A stretch of DNA of 64,000 nucleotides, from the IMG/VR virus record IMGVR_UViG_3300037137_001027, positions 1 to 64,000 of that record; one strand, given 5' to 3'. Positions 9,990 through 19,181 of the stretch are shown piece after piece. How positions within the stretch are numbered: position 1 is the stretch's first letter; each line of letters opens with the position of its first letter. Under the pieces are notes generated by a model. The model worked only from the letters and a program-made list of their open reading frames with translations. It ran no database searches and was not told the DNA's origin. This stretch comes from a virus. Made by a program: the position numbers and the translations under genes.

Positions 9990-10379
9990 ATGAAAATTAA
10001 ATTATCCAGCCGAGTTAGAAAATTAATCGAGAAGAACAGTCTGAGTGGTGTGATAGACGGGGTGCTACGGACTACTACGTTGGATAAGCTCCTTATGGAG
10101 TTTTCCAATCAGTGTATTTTTCGCGCCAATGCAGAAAAAGTTAAGAAACGGAAAGCCAGTTGGTATAAGATGGCCCGCGTTTTTCATCGAGCTTGCGACG
10201 AGATGACCCTTGAAAAGACGAAAAAACACGTCTTCAAGGTTGCACGGAGAGACATTTACTTGTGTCCGAAGTGCAAGAAGAAGTTCAAGGTGGATTACGC
10301 AAAAGAAGAGAATTGCAAATTTGAGTTGGATCGCGGCTTGATTGTGGTAAAATGCCCAAATTGTAGTTTCTGTGAATAG
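9990..10379 (+). CDS. Zinc-ribbon protein
   Basis: 129 residues, basic. The C-terminal half has two CxxC pairs (CPKC and CPNC, about residues 92-95 and 122-125), a typical zinc ribbon. The N-terminal half is lysine/arginine-rich and helical. It is the first gene behind a strong early promoter, as expected for a host-takeover protein, but the function is unknown. Confidence 0.75.
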   Translation: MKIKLSSRVRKLIEKNSLSGVIDGVLRTTTLDKLLMEFSNQCIFRANAEKVKKRKASWYKMARVFHRACDEMTLEKTKKHVFKVARRDIYLCPKCKKKFKVDYAKEENCKFELDRGLIVVKCPNCSFCE

Positions 10380-10387
10380 ATAGAAAC

Positions 10388-10594
10388 ATGTGCTGTGGAA
10401 AACGAAAACCAAAAACTAGAGTAAAAATGACCAGAAGTGGATTAAAAAAGAGGTGGCAAAGTCAGTCGGATGACCTTACCACCCCTCATGGAGAACCGAC
10501 AAGTAATACTACAATTACTTCATCTGAAAATCAAGAAATTAATTCTAATTTACCTAATCCTCCTCCATACGATGCGCAGTCATCCCAAGGTTAA
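10388..10594 (+). CDS. Small hypothetical protein
   Basis: 68 residues starting MCCGKRKPK; polar, low complexity, ending in a proline-rich NPPPYDAQ segment. It begins 8 bases after the zinc-ribbon gene. No family recognised. The 87 bases after it contain no clear gene. Confidence 0.5.
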   Translation: MCCGKRKPKTRVKMTRSGLKKRWQSQSDDLTTPHGEPTSNTTITSSENQEINSNLPNPPPYDAQSSQG

Positions 10595-10681
10595 TAACCA
10601 AAAGGGTTTATGGCAGGTAAATCTCAAAGTTGTAGAAAGTTCTGGAATCCCGTATCATATTTAGATTCTAAGGATTAAGTT

Positions 10682-11197
10682 ATGCGTGTGAAACCAGTCG
10701 AAACGGTTTGTGATGCTTTTGTTTGTGATGCTGTTCGCTACTACGATCACAGAGGTTCTTTTCAGGAATTATTCTCTCACAAAGACTTGCCTGCTTTCAG
10801 AGTGTCACAAATCAATTGTTCCATATCCAAAAAGAATGTTCTGCGTGGACTTCATGTTGTGCCTTTTGCAAAATTGGTATATTGTGTGAAGGGCAAAATA
10901 TTCGATGTGGTAGCCGATGTGAGAAAAGGATCGAAAACCTATTTGAAATGGTACGGAGTTGAATTAAGTGGCGAAAATCAAAAATCACTTTTCATTCCAC
11001 CTTTCTGTGGGCATGGCTTTCTAGCAATGGAAGACGACTCAATTGTAGTGTATGCACAGGATGCCGTCTATAATGCCCATGCCGAGAGCAGTGTGAACTA
11101 TGCTGATCCTAAACTGAATATTAAATGGCCGAATGTAATTCTTTCTGATAAAGATGGTGCCGCGCCGTTCCTAGATAGTTGTGATGTTGAAAGTTAA
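10682..11197 (+). CDS. RmlC-like dTDP-sugar 3,5-epimerase homologue
   Basis: 171 residues. The sequence follows the RmlC/dTDP-4-dehydrorhamnose 3,5-epimerase pattern: D.RGSF.E, VSQINCS, LRGLH (with the conserved histidine), V.CVKGKIFDV..D.R.GS, and FIPPFCGHGF. Full-length members are about 180 residues, so it is nearly complete. It overlaps the next gene, a glycosyltransferase-like protein, suggesting a two-gene sugar unit. It may modify virion, DNA or host surface glycans. Confidence 0.8.
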   Translation: MRVKPVETVCDAFVCDAVRYYDHRGSFQELFSHKDLPAFRVSQINCSISKKNVLRGLHVVPFAKLVYCVKGKIFDVVADVRKGSKTYLKWYGVELSGENQKSLFIPPFCGHGFLAMEDDSIVVYAQDAVYNAHAESSVNYADPKLNIKWPNVILSDKDGAAPFLDSCDVES

Positions 11198-11855
11198 AAA
11201 GCTAGTAATTAAAGATAAGATATATGGTTATTCAGAGTTGTGTGGATTCGGTGACATTTGGGCGATGACTAATTACCTTTTAAGGGTGTCACAAGAATTA
11301 GGTAAGCCAGCCAGGTTCTCTAGTAGAGCTAAACATATTGGCAATACAATTAAAACAATTGTTCCATTATTAAAGTCTAAATGGTCTGTGAACATAGTTG
11401 GCCATCCACATGAGAAGATACTTAGCTATTGCGAGCCGTTCTCAATTAAGTTTTTGCCGACGATTAAAGAGTGGAGTCCTACTAGCAATGTTGTAGCTTA
11501 TCAATTTGATGGTCGGCATTTACAACATCAAAAGAATCTTCCTTGTATAAGATTGGCCTATTTGATTAATTCTTTAATGGACATGGGTTATGATCCAGTG
11601 GATGTGGGCGGCTATAAGCCTTTAGAGTATATCATTGACGTTCTCTCAAAATGTCAGTTTTTTGTAGGATGTCCAAGTGGTTTAAGTGTGGTATCTTTAA
11701 GCGTGGGTAATCCAGTTTTTTTGATAACTCGGCAGATGGACCCGCGTTTCCTATTGTTTATGCACCATTGTCAGTACCGCAATAAGGATGTTCAAATGTA
11801 CACCACTGTTGACGAATTTTTGATTCAGATAAAAAGGATGCGAGGCAGCTTGTAA
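11184..11855 (+). CDS. Glycosyltransferase-like protein (GT-B/GT9 type)
   Basis: About 223 residues; ATG at 11184 (a GTG lies at 11181), overlapping the RmlC-like gene. An N-terminal GFGDIWAMTNYLLRV segment and a C-terminal VGCPSGLSVVSLSVGNPVF segment resemble the two ends of heptosyltransferase/GT9-like folds (GLGD... and G.DSG..HLA...G.P). It is short for that family, so the assignment is tentative. Its TAA stop abuts the first GTACTAA element. Confidence 0.5.
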   Translation: MLKVKKLVIKDKIYGYSELCGFGDIWAMTNYLLRVSQELGKPARFSSRAKHIGNTIKTIVPLLKSKWSVNIVGHPHEKILSYCEPFSIKFLPTIKEWSPTSNVVAYQFDGRHLQHQKNLPCIRLAYLINSLMDMGYDPVDVGGYKPLEYIIDVLSKCQFFVGCPSGLSVVSLSVGNPVFLITRQMDPRFLLFMHHCQYRNKDVQMYTTVDEFLIQIKRMRGSL

Positions 11856-11870
11856 TTGCGGTTGTACTAA
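11855..11870 (+). promoter_or_regulatory. GTACTAA element copy 1
   Basis: ATTGCGGTTGTACTAA directly after the TAA stop of the upstream gene. Followed within 15 bases by sigma70-like promoter 2; the next start is at 11952. Confidence 0.75.
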
Positions 11871-11882
11871 ACGGATCAACGT

Positions 11883-11910
11883 TTTCCAAAGTCGAATTTT
11901 GTAGTATAGT
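11883..11910 (+). promoter_or_regulatory. Sigma70-like early promoter 2
   Basis: TTTCCA (11883-11888), a 16-base spacer ending TTGTAG, and TATAGT (11905-11910). Same design as promoter 1 and nearly the same -35 region as promoter 5. Confidence 0.6.
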
Positions 11911-11951
11911 AGTAGATGCAACGTACACCGCAACCTGAACAGGAGTGAACC

Positions 11952-12242
11952 ATGTCTGATGGGGAAGATGAACGCATTGAAGATGGGCCGCTCGAATGCC
12001 AGCTATTCAGTTGGGATGGATGGGATGGGGACCACGAATGTATGACTTATTATAACCCTGTTCTTAAAGTCCAAATTGGCAAACATCCCGTTGGCACAAA
12101 GTTCGATAGTGCCACTATTCTTTTTGATAAGGGTGTTCTACAACTAGCTAATCATGGACCAATGGTTAATGGGCATGGTGCCGTGATTCCTGCTGGCGAG
12201 TATAATCTAAAGCTGAGTGTTGCGGAAACGCTCACCGAATAA
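11952..12242 (+). CDS. Small hypothetical protein
   Basis: 96 residues, preceded by aggag. Acidic N-terminus (DGEDERIEDG), then FSWDGWDGD. No recognised family. It sits between two GTACTAA elements just before rIIB, so it is a single-gene unit with its own promoter. Confidence 0.65.
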   Translation: MSDGEDERIEDGPLECQLFSWDGWDGDHECMTYYNPVLKVQIGKHPVGTKFDSATILFDKGVLQLANHGPMVNGHGAVIPAGEYNLKLSVAETLTE

Positions 12243-12257
12243 TTGCGGTTGTACTAA
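12242..12257 (+). promoter_or_regulatory. GTACTAA element copy 2
   Basis: ATTGCGGTTGTACTAA overlapping the stop of the gene at 11952; the rIIB-like gene starts 36 bases after it. Confidence 0.75.
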
Positions 12258-12293
12258 ACGGGGCAGACCCAAACTTAAACCAAGGAGATTAAC

Positions 12294-13244
<951 letters not shown>

Positions 13245-13252
13245 ACCCATTA

Positions 13253-13286
13253 TGCGAGGGTTAGGAAACTAACCCTCGCATTCTTT
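13253..13286 (+). terminator. Rho-independent terminator or attenuator after rIIB
   Basis: A 12-base perfect stem TGCGAGGGTTAG / CTAACCCTCGCA with a GAAA loop, followed by TTCTTT. The next gene's ATG (13287) follows immediately, so it may act as an attenuator. Confidence 0.75.
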
Positions 13287-13616
13287 ATGATTAAACTCCT
13301 AATTGATGAAGAATATGGCTATCGCACCTGGATAGCCGAATTGACGCAAGATGAATACGCTCAACTACTTACGCGGTGGGAAACCATGCGGGGAATGTCT
13401 TGTTTGGTGGCGGTTCGTTTGGTAATCCCGCAGGCGGTAGAAATCTCTGATGAAGAGATATGCAAGATGTATGATAAGGGAGAGACTTTCTACCGTTGTC
13501 ACATGCACGAAGATGACGACTCCTATTTGGAAGGGAGTAATTATACAATTCCAAAGGACACGCATTTCTGGATGGAAGGCCGCAAGTATGAAGAAAGTGA
13601 ATATTGGCCAAACTAA
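13287..13616 (+). CDS. Small hypothetical protein
   Basis: 109 residues between rIIB and rIIA. Acidic, with RCHMHEDDDSY. The ATG lies directly at the terminator T-tract and there is no obvious Shine-Dalgarno, so expression may need read-through of the hairpin. No family recognised. Confidence 0.6.
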   Translation: MIKLLIDEEYGYRTWIAELTQDEYAQLLTRWETMRGMSCLVAVRLVIPQAVEISDEEICKMYDKGETFYRCHMHEDDDSYLEGSNYTIPKDTHFWMEGRKYEESEYWPN

Positions 13617-13619
13617 GGA

Positions 13620-13635
13620 ATTGCGGTTGTACTAA
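13620..13635 (+). promoter_or_regulatory. GTACTAA element copy 3
   Basis: ATTGCGGTTGTACTAA, 58 bases before the rIIA-like start. It heads the longest run without another copy (to 21794). Confidence 0.75.
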
Positions 13636-13693
13636 TCAGTCTGTTGGCACAATGGAACAATAGAACTTTACTAATCCTATCAGGAGAACCAAC

Positions 13694-15814
13694 ATGAAGG
13701 TTGAAACCAAGGTTGGCAACGTTATTCTTTCCGAGGGCATGGTTACTCATAAGTTTCGCGTCAAGATTAACCGCCAGTCTTTCAAGTTGCTGTACGGCGA
13801 CTTGTATTCCGATCCTATCTCTGCTTTCATTCGTGAATTGTCCACGAACGCACACGATAGTCACATCAAGGCAAAGACCGATAATCCGTTTGAAATTCAC
13901 CTTCCGAATGATTTGGAGCCGTGGTTCTCCGTCAAGGATTTCGGCACGGGTCTTTCGCACGATCAGGTTTGCGGTGAAGATGGTATTTATATCACCTTTT
14001 GCGAATCTGATAAGGTGCATTCGGATGATTTCACGGGCTGTCTTGGCCTGGGTTCCAAGTCTCCGCTTGCTTATACGGACAATTTCATTGTCCAGAGCAA
14101 TTATAACGGCACGCAGTATAGCTATGCGGTCCACATGGACGAGGAAGGCAACCCGTCGCTGGCGGAATTGGGCAGTGCGCCGACTGACGAACCGAACGGT
14201 ATGAAGATTGAATTGCCCGTTCAGGAAAAGGATTTCGATACCATTCGCGGCAAGGTTGCTGAAGTTCTCAGTTGGTTCAAGGTCAAGCCGAACGTTGTTG
14301 GCGATGGTACGTTTGAATTCACCAACCGTGAATATCTTCGTAGGACGGATCGTTATGGTATCTGCAAGGAACGCGGTCAGTCTCACGTTGTCATGGGCAA
14401 CGTGGCGTATCCGATTTGCGCCAGCGATTTTAGTTACAATAAGATTGATGACACTGAACGGGCAGTGCTGGAATATGGTGTCGATTTGTTCGTGGGCGTG
14501 GGGGACGTTGAATTCGTTCCGTCGCGTGAAAAGCTGCGTTACACCGATAAGACGATTGCAGGCGTTAAGAAGTTCCTGAAGGATGCAATTAAGTCTATTC
14601 AGGATGAATTGGAATCGCAAGTTCAGGCGCAGCCTTCGGTTTGGGCCGCTCGCCGTATGATGCACGATTTTAAGCATAGCATCTTGGGCAAGGTCCGCAG
14701 TCTTGGCACGGTCATGTATCATGGCAAGGAAATTGCTGAATACATCAATCTTCATAATACCATGAAGAAGGTGCATCCTGCCCTTGACCGTACTATGGTT
14801 GGCTATCCGAAGCTGGAAATCCTTTCCAAGAAAAAGGAAAATTATCGTCGTCACGATGAAGACGTGCTTCATTGCGATACGACGAAGATTTACCTGAACG
14901 ATATGCAGCACGGCGGCTATGCTCGCATCAATAAGGATTTGCGGGAGAATGGTTACAGTAAGTCCGCTTACATGCTGTCTGGCGTAAGCGCTGAGTTTCT
15001 TGAAGAGACTGGTATCGCTGAGGTTGCTATCAAGGCGTCTACGCTACCCGCGCCTGAGCGTGTGAAGCGTGAAGTTGTCAATAGCGACGGCACGCGAACC
15101 TATGTCAAGCGCACCGTGTTGCAGCAGTATCGCGGTGAAGGCGGCAATTACATGACCGATTGGTGGCATGACGTGGAGGTTGACCCGCGTGCGGGCGGCA
15201 TCTATGTTGTCTGCTCTTACGGTCAGATTATTGACGGTGAACGGAAGACTCTGCCTTCTGAGATTAAGAGGAAGTATAATGCTGTCAAGGCGCTTCGTCC
15301 CGATTTCAAGCTTATGGGTATCCGTCCTGCCCATATGGGTCGGATTGAGAAGTACAAGAGTCGGTGGATGAAGTTCGATGACTATGCGGATTTGGTTTTG
15401 AAGACCGAATTCCCGCTGGCGATTGACAAAATCAATCTGCTTCGGCAGCATGATAATGTCGATAACAGGGAACGTTATCACACCTTCCTCAATGAGGTGT
15501 TTGAGGAATATTCGGTTTTCGGTCAGTTTATCGCAAAGCTTCGTGAAGCTAAGGCGGTTGCTGATGACCTGAAAATCAAGGCGGTTCTGGCTCTTAATGA
15601 CCATGTTAAGAGTCCGATGCCTTTGGATGGCGATGCGGGGGAATTGTGCGCCCTGGAGAATAAGTTGGATGAAGCGTATCCGATTCTCCAGTATATTGAC
15701 TGGTATCGGTGCCATCGCGGTTGCGAATTCGCTCAGCACTTGGCAGAAGTCCTCCGTGGCCTTGATGATCGTAATTTCAAGGCCAGTCTTCAGCCTATCA
15801 AGGAGGCAGTGTAA
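13694..15814 (+). CDS. rIIA: rIIA-like GHKL ATPase
   Basis: 706 residues, close to T4 rIIA in size. The N-terminal GHKL ATPase domain shows the N box RELSTNAHD (47-55), the G1 box DFGTG (82-86) and the G2 box GCLGLGSK (115-122), in canonical order. Placement next to a rIIB-like gene supports the assignment. A 432-codon antisense frame inside this gene is a codon-usage shadow. Shine-Dalgarno aggag. The downstream zinc-finger gene starts 2 bases after the stop. Confidence 0.85.
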   Translation: MKVETKVGNVILSEGMVTHKFRVKINRQSFKLLYGDLYSDPISAFIRELSTNAHDSHIKAKTDNPFEIHLPNDLEPWFSVKDFGTGLSHDQVCGEDGIYITFCESDKVHSDDFTGCLGLGSKSPLAYTDNFIVQSNYNGTQYSYAVHMDEEGNPSLAELGSAPTDEPNGMKIELPVQEKDFDTIRGKVAEVLSWFKVKPNVVGDGTFEFTNREYLRRTDRYGICKERGQSHVVMGNVAYPICASDFSYNKIDDTERAVLEYGVDLFVGVGDVEFVPSREKLRYTDKTIAGVKKFLKDAIKSIQDELESQVQAQPSVWAARRMMHDFKHSILGKVRSLGTVMYHGKEIAEYINLHNTMKKVHPALDRTMVGYPKLEILSKKKENYRRHDEDVLHCDTTKIYLNDMQHGGYARINKDLRENGYSKSAYMLSGVSAEFLEETGIAEVAIKASTLPAPERVKREVVNSDGTRTYVKRTVLQQYRGEGGNYMTDWWHDVEVDPRAGGIYVVCSYGQIIDGERKTLPSEIKRKYNAVKALRPDFKLMGIRPAHMGRIEKYKSRWMKFDDYADLVLKTEFPLAIDKINLLRQHDNVDNRERYHTFLNEVFEEYSVFGQFIAKLREAKAVADDLKIKAVLALNDHVKSPMPLDGDAGELCALENKLDEAYPILQYIDWYRCHRGCEFAQHLAEVLRGLDDRNFKASLQPIKEAV

Positions 15815-15816
15815 TC

Positions 15817-16017
15817 ATGGATGGGAAGGAAATTGTTGCCTTTCGGTATGATGGTGAGAAGTATTGTCGAGCGTGCTTTCACCAGCTACCGCCGAAGGAA
15901 ATTAAGTTCCTTCCCATCCCGTTTGCCTTGCAACGAACCAGTTGCGTAGAAAATTGTTCTAAATGTGGTAGGAATATAATCGAGGATTATAATGGCCAGA
16001 ACAAAGCTGGAAATTAA
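15817..16017 (+). CDS. Small zinc-finger protein
   Basis: 66 residues with CRAC and CSKC pairs plus an intervening CVENC, suggesting a treble-clef-like zinc site. Starts 2 bases after rIIA and overlaps the next gene by 26 bases. Confidence 0.65.
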   Translation: MDGKEIVAFRYDGEKYCRACFHQLPPKEIKFLPIPFALQRTSCVENCSKCGRNIIEDYNGQNKAGN

Positions 16018-16528
16018 CAAGGTTGAATTTCAAAAGGTAGTCACCGACCTGGAAGCTGCCCAAACATTTGAGAATCCATCGGCGCTATGGAAAACAGTGG
16101 AAGCCAGCGATTGGGGTAAGAATTTGAAGCCGCGTGCCTTGACAGCGGCAGTTGCCTATGTCCGTGCCAAAGAGCTAGGCATTGTTTATAAAACTCCTGC
16201 TGGTAAGCGTGGTATCCAGGGTGGCCCTATCGGTGGCGGTGTTCCCCGCGTTCGCGTGCCGCGTGCTAAGAAGATGAAGGCGTTTGCTGATACCTTCGCC
16301 AGTTTACGGAAGTCAACCCCGCTGCGGCATCTGCCGTTGGTTGATAAGGCAGAGAAGGGCAGTAAAAACGCTTGCATTAAATTGAAGTGTCTTGAGTGTT
16401 CTAACTGGCAATCGACCGAAGTGAAGCATTGCGTTATCATTGGTTGCCCGATGTATCCTATTCGCCCATTCCAAGGAAAAGGCAAGGAAGGCGAACCAGA
16501 GTCAGACGGGGTGCCGAATGTTGATTGA
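15992..16528 (+). CDS. Hypothetical protein with Cys-rich C-terminus
   Basis: 178 residues. Basic and glycine-rich middle (KRGIQGGPIGGGVPRVRVPR), then a cysteine cluster KCLEC..., KHCVIIGC that could bind a metal. No assigned family. Part of the rIIA operon. Confidence 0.7.
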   Translation: MARTKLEINKVEFQKVVTDLEAAQTFENPSALWKTVEASDWGKNLKPRALTAAVAYVRAKELGIVYKTPAGKRGIQGGPIGGGVPRVRVPRAKKMKAFADTFASLRKSTPLRHLPLVDKAEKGSKNACIKLKCLECSNWQSTEVKHCVIIGCPMYPIRPFQGKGKEGEPESDGVPNVD

Positions 16529-16553
16529 AAAAGTTAGATAAAGGATTCTCAAA

Positions 16554-16751
16554 ATGAACGAGAAATACCAGACTTTGGCTGATTTGCTGCGTGCTGATTC
16601 TAGTAAAATTACTGGTGGTATTAACAATGTATATTATTACAATGGTCAAGCCTATTGGGTAGTTAATGATTCGGAGAAAGGAAAAGGTCCAGGCACTCAA
16701 TGGCGATGGATCGGTCAGTTAGGGAACACCCACGTTTTTAGAAAGAATTGA
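16554..16751 (+). CDS. Small hypothetical protein
   Basis: 65 residues, aromatic-rich (NNVYYYNGQAYWVVND). Preceded by aaagga. The next 180 bases hold no clear gene but contain early promoter 3 and a tandem repeat. Confidence 0.6.
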   Translation: MNEKYQTLADLLRADSSKITGGINNVYYYNGQAYWVVNDSEKGKGPGTQWRWIGQLGNTHVFRKN

Positions 16752-16858
16752 GATATATAAGCAAAAGGAAAATTATAGAGACATGCGCGGCAATCAGCGA
16801 AAGCTTATAAAGCGGCTTTAATGGAGCATGAACGGTTAAAGAAGAAGTAAGAAATCTT

Positions 16859-16886
16859 TTGACAATGGCGATTTTCGTCGTATTGT
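16859..16886 (+). promoter_or_regulatory. Sigma70-like early promoter 3
   Basis: TTGACA (16859-16864), 16-base spacer ending TTCGTCG, TATTGT (16881-16886). It has the best -35 match of the six promoters. Confidence 0.75.
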
Positions 16887-16895
16887 AGTGCAGTA

Positions 16896-16935
16896 GTCCA
16901 CCAAAGGGCGAGCAAGTCTACCAAAGGGCGAGCAA
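16896..16935 (+). repeat. Tandem 20-bp duplication in a 5' leader
   Basis: GTCCACCAAAGGGCGAGCAA is followed directly by GTCTACCAAAGGGCGAGCAA (one mismatch). The second copy ends at the A of the ATG at 16935, so the ribosome-binding region itself is duplicated. Confidence 0.85.
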
Positions 16936-17288
16936 TGACTGAGTTAATGAAAATTGCGCGGAAGAATCGTCATTATTACTTGTCGGAGCATAAAGCGGAC
17001 AATGCCGCTAATCCGTGGTATCGCTATGTAAAAACGATGGATTCGTACTCGGAAGCGGTGTTGCTTTCCCCGTCAATGGCACGGGTATTGCTAGACTCCG
17101 ATACCGATTCGGCACTGAGGAAGCCGACGACTGCAAGGTTGGAGAATGTGCGACCTCTATCTATTAGTTTTTCTGGAAAATTGTTAAATGGTCATTCGAC
17201 CTTACAAGCGGTCGCAATGGGTGAGAAATCGGCAATTGTTTATATTTCATTTAATATTTCAGACAAATTGAGTTTTTTGTTTGGATAG
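16935..17288 (+). CDS. ParB/sulfiredoxin-like domain protein
   Basis: 117 residues. The C-terminal GKLLNGHSTLQAVAMG segment occupies the place of the G.L.DGQHRL.A....G motif of ParB-like nuclease-fold proteins common in phages; the usual DGQHR is altered to NGHST, so catalysis is doubtful. First gene behind early promoter 3. Confidence 0.5.
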   Translation: MTELMKIARKNRHYYLSEHKADNAANPWYRYVKTMDSYSEAVLLSPSMARVLLDSDTDSALRKPTTARLENVRPLSISFSGKLLNGHSTLQAVAMGEKSAIVYISFNISDKLSFLFG

Positions 17289-17350
17289 AGCATTAGTTTA
17301 TTTCCCGCTAAATTAGTGCTTATTGAAATGCGGGTCTAAAAGGTGCCGAA

Positions 17351-17800
17351 ATGGATAATGAAGAATTTAATGAGCAAGTAACTTTCGAGCAAGTAACTTT
17401 CGAGCCGAAGCCTGGTTTCGACCTAGTTAAGTATGGAAACGTTTTTACGTTTAATTTCAATCAGGAGTTTGCGCAACGACTCAATAACGTCTTGGCCGAC
17501 TGCCATAGGAATGATCTTATTCAAAGCCAAGTCCTATGCTTCTTTAAGAGGCTTAGGAACGTGATGGACCTTCCGAACGAAGACCCTGGCTGGGCCACAC
17601 AATTTATTCTGGAACGTTTTCAACACGTTTTCACCGTGGTCTGCGAGCGGGAGTTTGTTAAGACGCTTAATCAGCTTATGACTCAATTCCTAGTTCAGAA
17701 GCGGGTGTCTCCTGCGATGTTCAGTTTCATCAAACAGCTTGAAGGCGCTCTGTATCCTAAGCGGTTTGACCCGAAGACTAGCTACGCTGATGAATTCTAA
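17351..17800 (+). CDS. Hypothetical protein with N-terminal tandem repeat
   Basis: 149 residues, mostly helical. The N-terminus carries a perfect 15-base tandem repeat (17372-17401) giving EQVTF twice. A terminator-like hairpin follows the stop. No family recognised. Confidence 0.65.
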   Translation: MDNEEFNEQVTFEQVTFEPKPGFDLVKYGNVFTFNFNQEFAQRLNNVLADCHRNDLIQSQVLCFFKRLRNVMDLPNEDPGWATQFILERFQHVFTVVCEREFVKTLNQLMTQFLVQKRVSPAMFSFIKQLEGALYPKRFDPKTSYADEF

Positions 17801-17807
17801 CCGTTAA

Positions 17808-17834
17808 GACCCCCGAAAGGGGGTCGAACTTTTT
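17808..17834 (+). terminator. Rho-independent terminator
   Basis: GACCCCC-GAAA-GGGGGTC stem-loop followed by GAACTTTTT. It separates the gene ending at 17800 from the one starting at 17845. Confidence 0.75.
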
Positions 17835-17844
17835 AGGACGTGAT

Positions 17845-18108
17845 ATGCGATCACCCCATGCCGAGAGTATTGAAGAAGCGGTTCAGCAATTGGCCGAAGC
17901 TGAAAGCACTTTCCTGTTTGCAAGGAAGGGCATGGGCATGTATCCCCCAAAAGATGCCTGGGATAATTTTAAGAAACACTGTCAGCAATTATCCCAATGG
18001 ATTGAGCATGGTCGGGGCGTCACGGAAGAAATGAAGCCCGAATTGGTAAAAACACTTTTTGCGTCTGAGAAAATACTGCTAGACAACAAACAATATGGTG
18101 GAAAATGA
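17845..18108 (+). CDS. Small hypothetical protein
   Basis: 87 residues, helical. First of a chain of overlapping genes (its TGA overlaps the next ATG as ATGA). Function unknown. Confidence 0.65.
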   Translation: MRSPHAESIEEAVQQLAEAESTFLFARKGMGMYPPKDAWDNFKKHCQQLSQWIEHGRGVTEEMKPELVKTLFASEKILLDNKQYGGK

Positions 18109-18353
18109 ACCTTGAATCAATCCGCAAAGAATGGGAACGAAAACAGACCACGATTTTGGTGGTCACAAAGAAAACTGGCGATTATTCTGCTGTGTTTATT
18201 GTCTTGAAAAACACGGACGAACAGTATAGACTACACCGATATTTCCCGACTGGAGAACAGTGGAATGTCAGCGTGGACAAGCAAAGCGTGTCTTTGGAAG
18301 ACTGCCTTGCTCAACTGACGAAGGCTTTTAAGGAAGTTTATCCGAAGGTGTAG
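18105..18353 (+). CDS. Small hypothetical protein
   Basis: 82 residues; ATGA overlap with the upstream gene. A beta-rich middle and a helical C-terminus. No family recognised. The next 95 bases contain no convincing gene. Confidence 0.65.
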   Translation: MNLESIRKEWERKQTTILVVTKKTGDYSAVFIVLKNTDEQYRLHRYFPTGEQWNVSVDKQSVSLEDCLAQLTKAFKEVYPKV

Positions 18354-18449
18354 TATGTCTTCCAGAATTAACCGCATTGATTTTTGGAGCCATCCTCAGT
18401 GGTAGCGGAGCGTCTTGGCTAACAAACTTGTTGGTAACTGGTGATCCTA

Positions 18450-18878
18450 ATGAAAGCTAAAGTATTGGCTAAATTCCTTGAGTGTTCAGTTGGCGACCTT
18501 GAGCAAGCCAATCATGACCAAAATCTATTTGAGCATGGAATGGAATCTTACCTTGTCTTGAGTGACGGCGAAGCGGATGAATATACGGCACAACGCATTT
18601 TAGACAGTCTATGGGCTTTTAATGCTGATTTCATTCTGTCTAATAGCCGTATTGAAGTGAAACCAATGCCCGATATTCTCAAGGCGTTAAAGCAAATGCA
18701 AGAAAAGCTTTGCGAAAACGCTAACCCGCTAGTTCGTGCGCTGCTTGAAAATGAAGAAGAATTCATTGAAGCGGCAGTGGAAGCTGACGGTCGCGGCCAC
18801 TTTCTTAGCAGTTACGATGGCGAAGAACATGAGGTTACTCACGGCGAGGAACCCTTCTATATTTATAGACAAAACTAG
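18450..18878 (+). CDS. Conserved phage protein (DGRGHFLSSYDG family)
   Basis: 142 residues from the ATG at 18450. The C-terminal DGRGHFLSSYDGEEHEV...FYIYRQN block and the upstream LSDGEADEYTAQRILDSLW block are hallmarks of a conserved but uncharacterised protein I recognise from many large phages. The biochemical role is unknown. Confidence 0.7.
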   Translation: MKAKVLAKFLECSVGDLEQANHDQNLFEHGMESYLVLSDGEADEYTAQRILDSLWAFNADFILSNSRIEVKPMPDILKALKQMQEKLCENANPLVRALLENEEEFIEAAVEADGRGHFLSSYDGEEHEVTHGEEPFYIYRQN

Positions 18879-18885
18879 GTGAAAC

Positions 18886-19086
18886 ATGAATCAAACAGTG
18901 CAATTCGTGAGTCCTACGTTCCCTGCTTCTTTCATGGTCGATGAAGCGGTGGTTAAAGACCTGTTTGCAAAGGCAAAGGAATCGGTGGATTCTGGCAAAA
19001 CTAAGACGGCATCCGAGTATGTCAATCGCCTGGTTAGGTGGGCAGTGGATAATTACGAAGACAACGCGAAAAACTACAAGGAATGA
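18886..19086 (+). CDS. Small hypothetical protein
   Basis: 66 residues, helical (DEAVVKDLFAKAKESVDSGK). Starts 7 bases after the previous stop. No family recognised. Confidence 0.6.
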   Translation: MNQTVQFVSPTFPASFMVDEAVVKDLFAKAKESVDSGKTKTASEYVNRLVRWAVDNYEDNAKNYKE

Positions 19087-19088
19087 AA

Positions 19089-19181
19089 ATGCGGTATGAA
19101 ACGATCTGGAGAAACAAGTTTCTAACCGTTAAATGTAAGAGCATTGATGAAATGGTTGAGAAGCTGATCTTACATGATTAA
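19089..19181 (+). CDS. Mini-ORF, 30 residues
   Basis: A 30-residue frame starting 2 bases after the previous stop, with aagga upstream, and overlapping the next start by 8 bases. It ends KSIDEMVEKLILHD. The close packing makes it a plausible gene, but it is very short. Confidence 0.45.
   Translation: MRYETIWRNKFLTVKCKSIDEMVEKLILHD

Noticed and set aside
13613-15739. Long minus-strand open frames (up to 432 codons) opposite the rIIA-like gene
   Set aside because: They are exact antisense shadows of a gene with clear GHKL motifs; their composition shows no domain and no Shine-Dalgarno.
16751-16858. Possible small gene after the 65-residue ORF
   Set aside because: Only 12-codon and startless frames are present; the segment serves better as a leader before early promoter 3.
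18354-18449. 16-residue frame starting 18355
   Set aside because: Too short, without overlap coupling to the next gene or any protein-like pattern.
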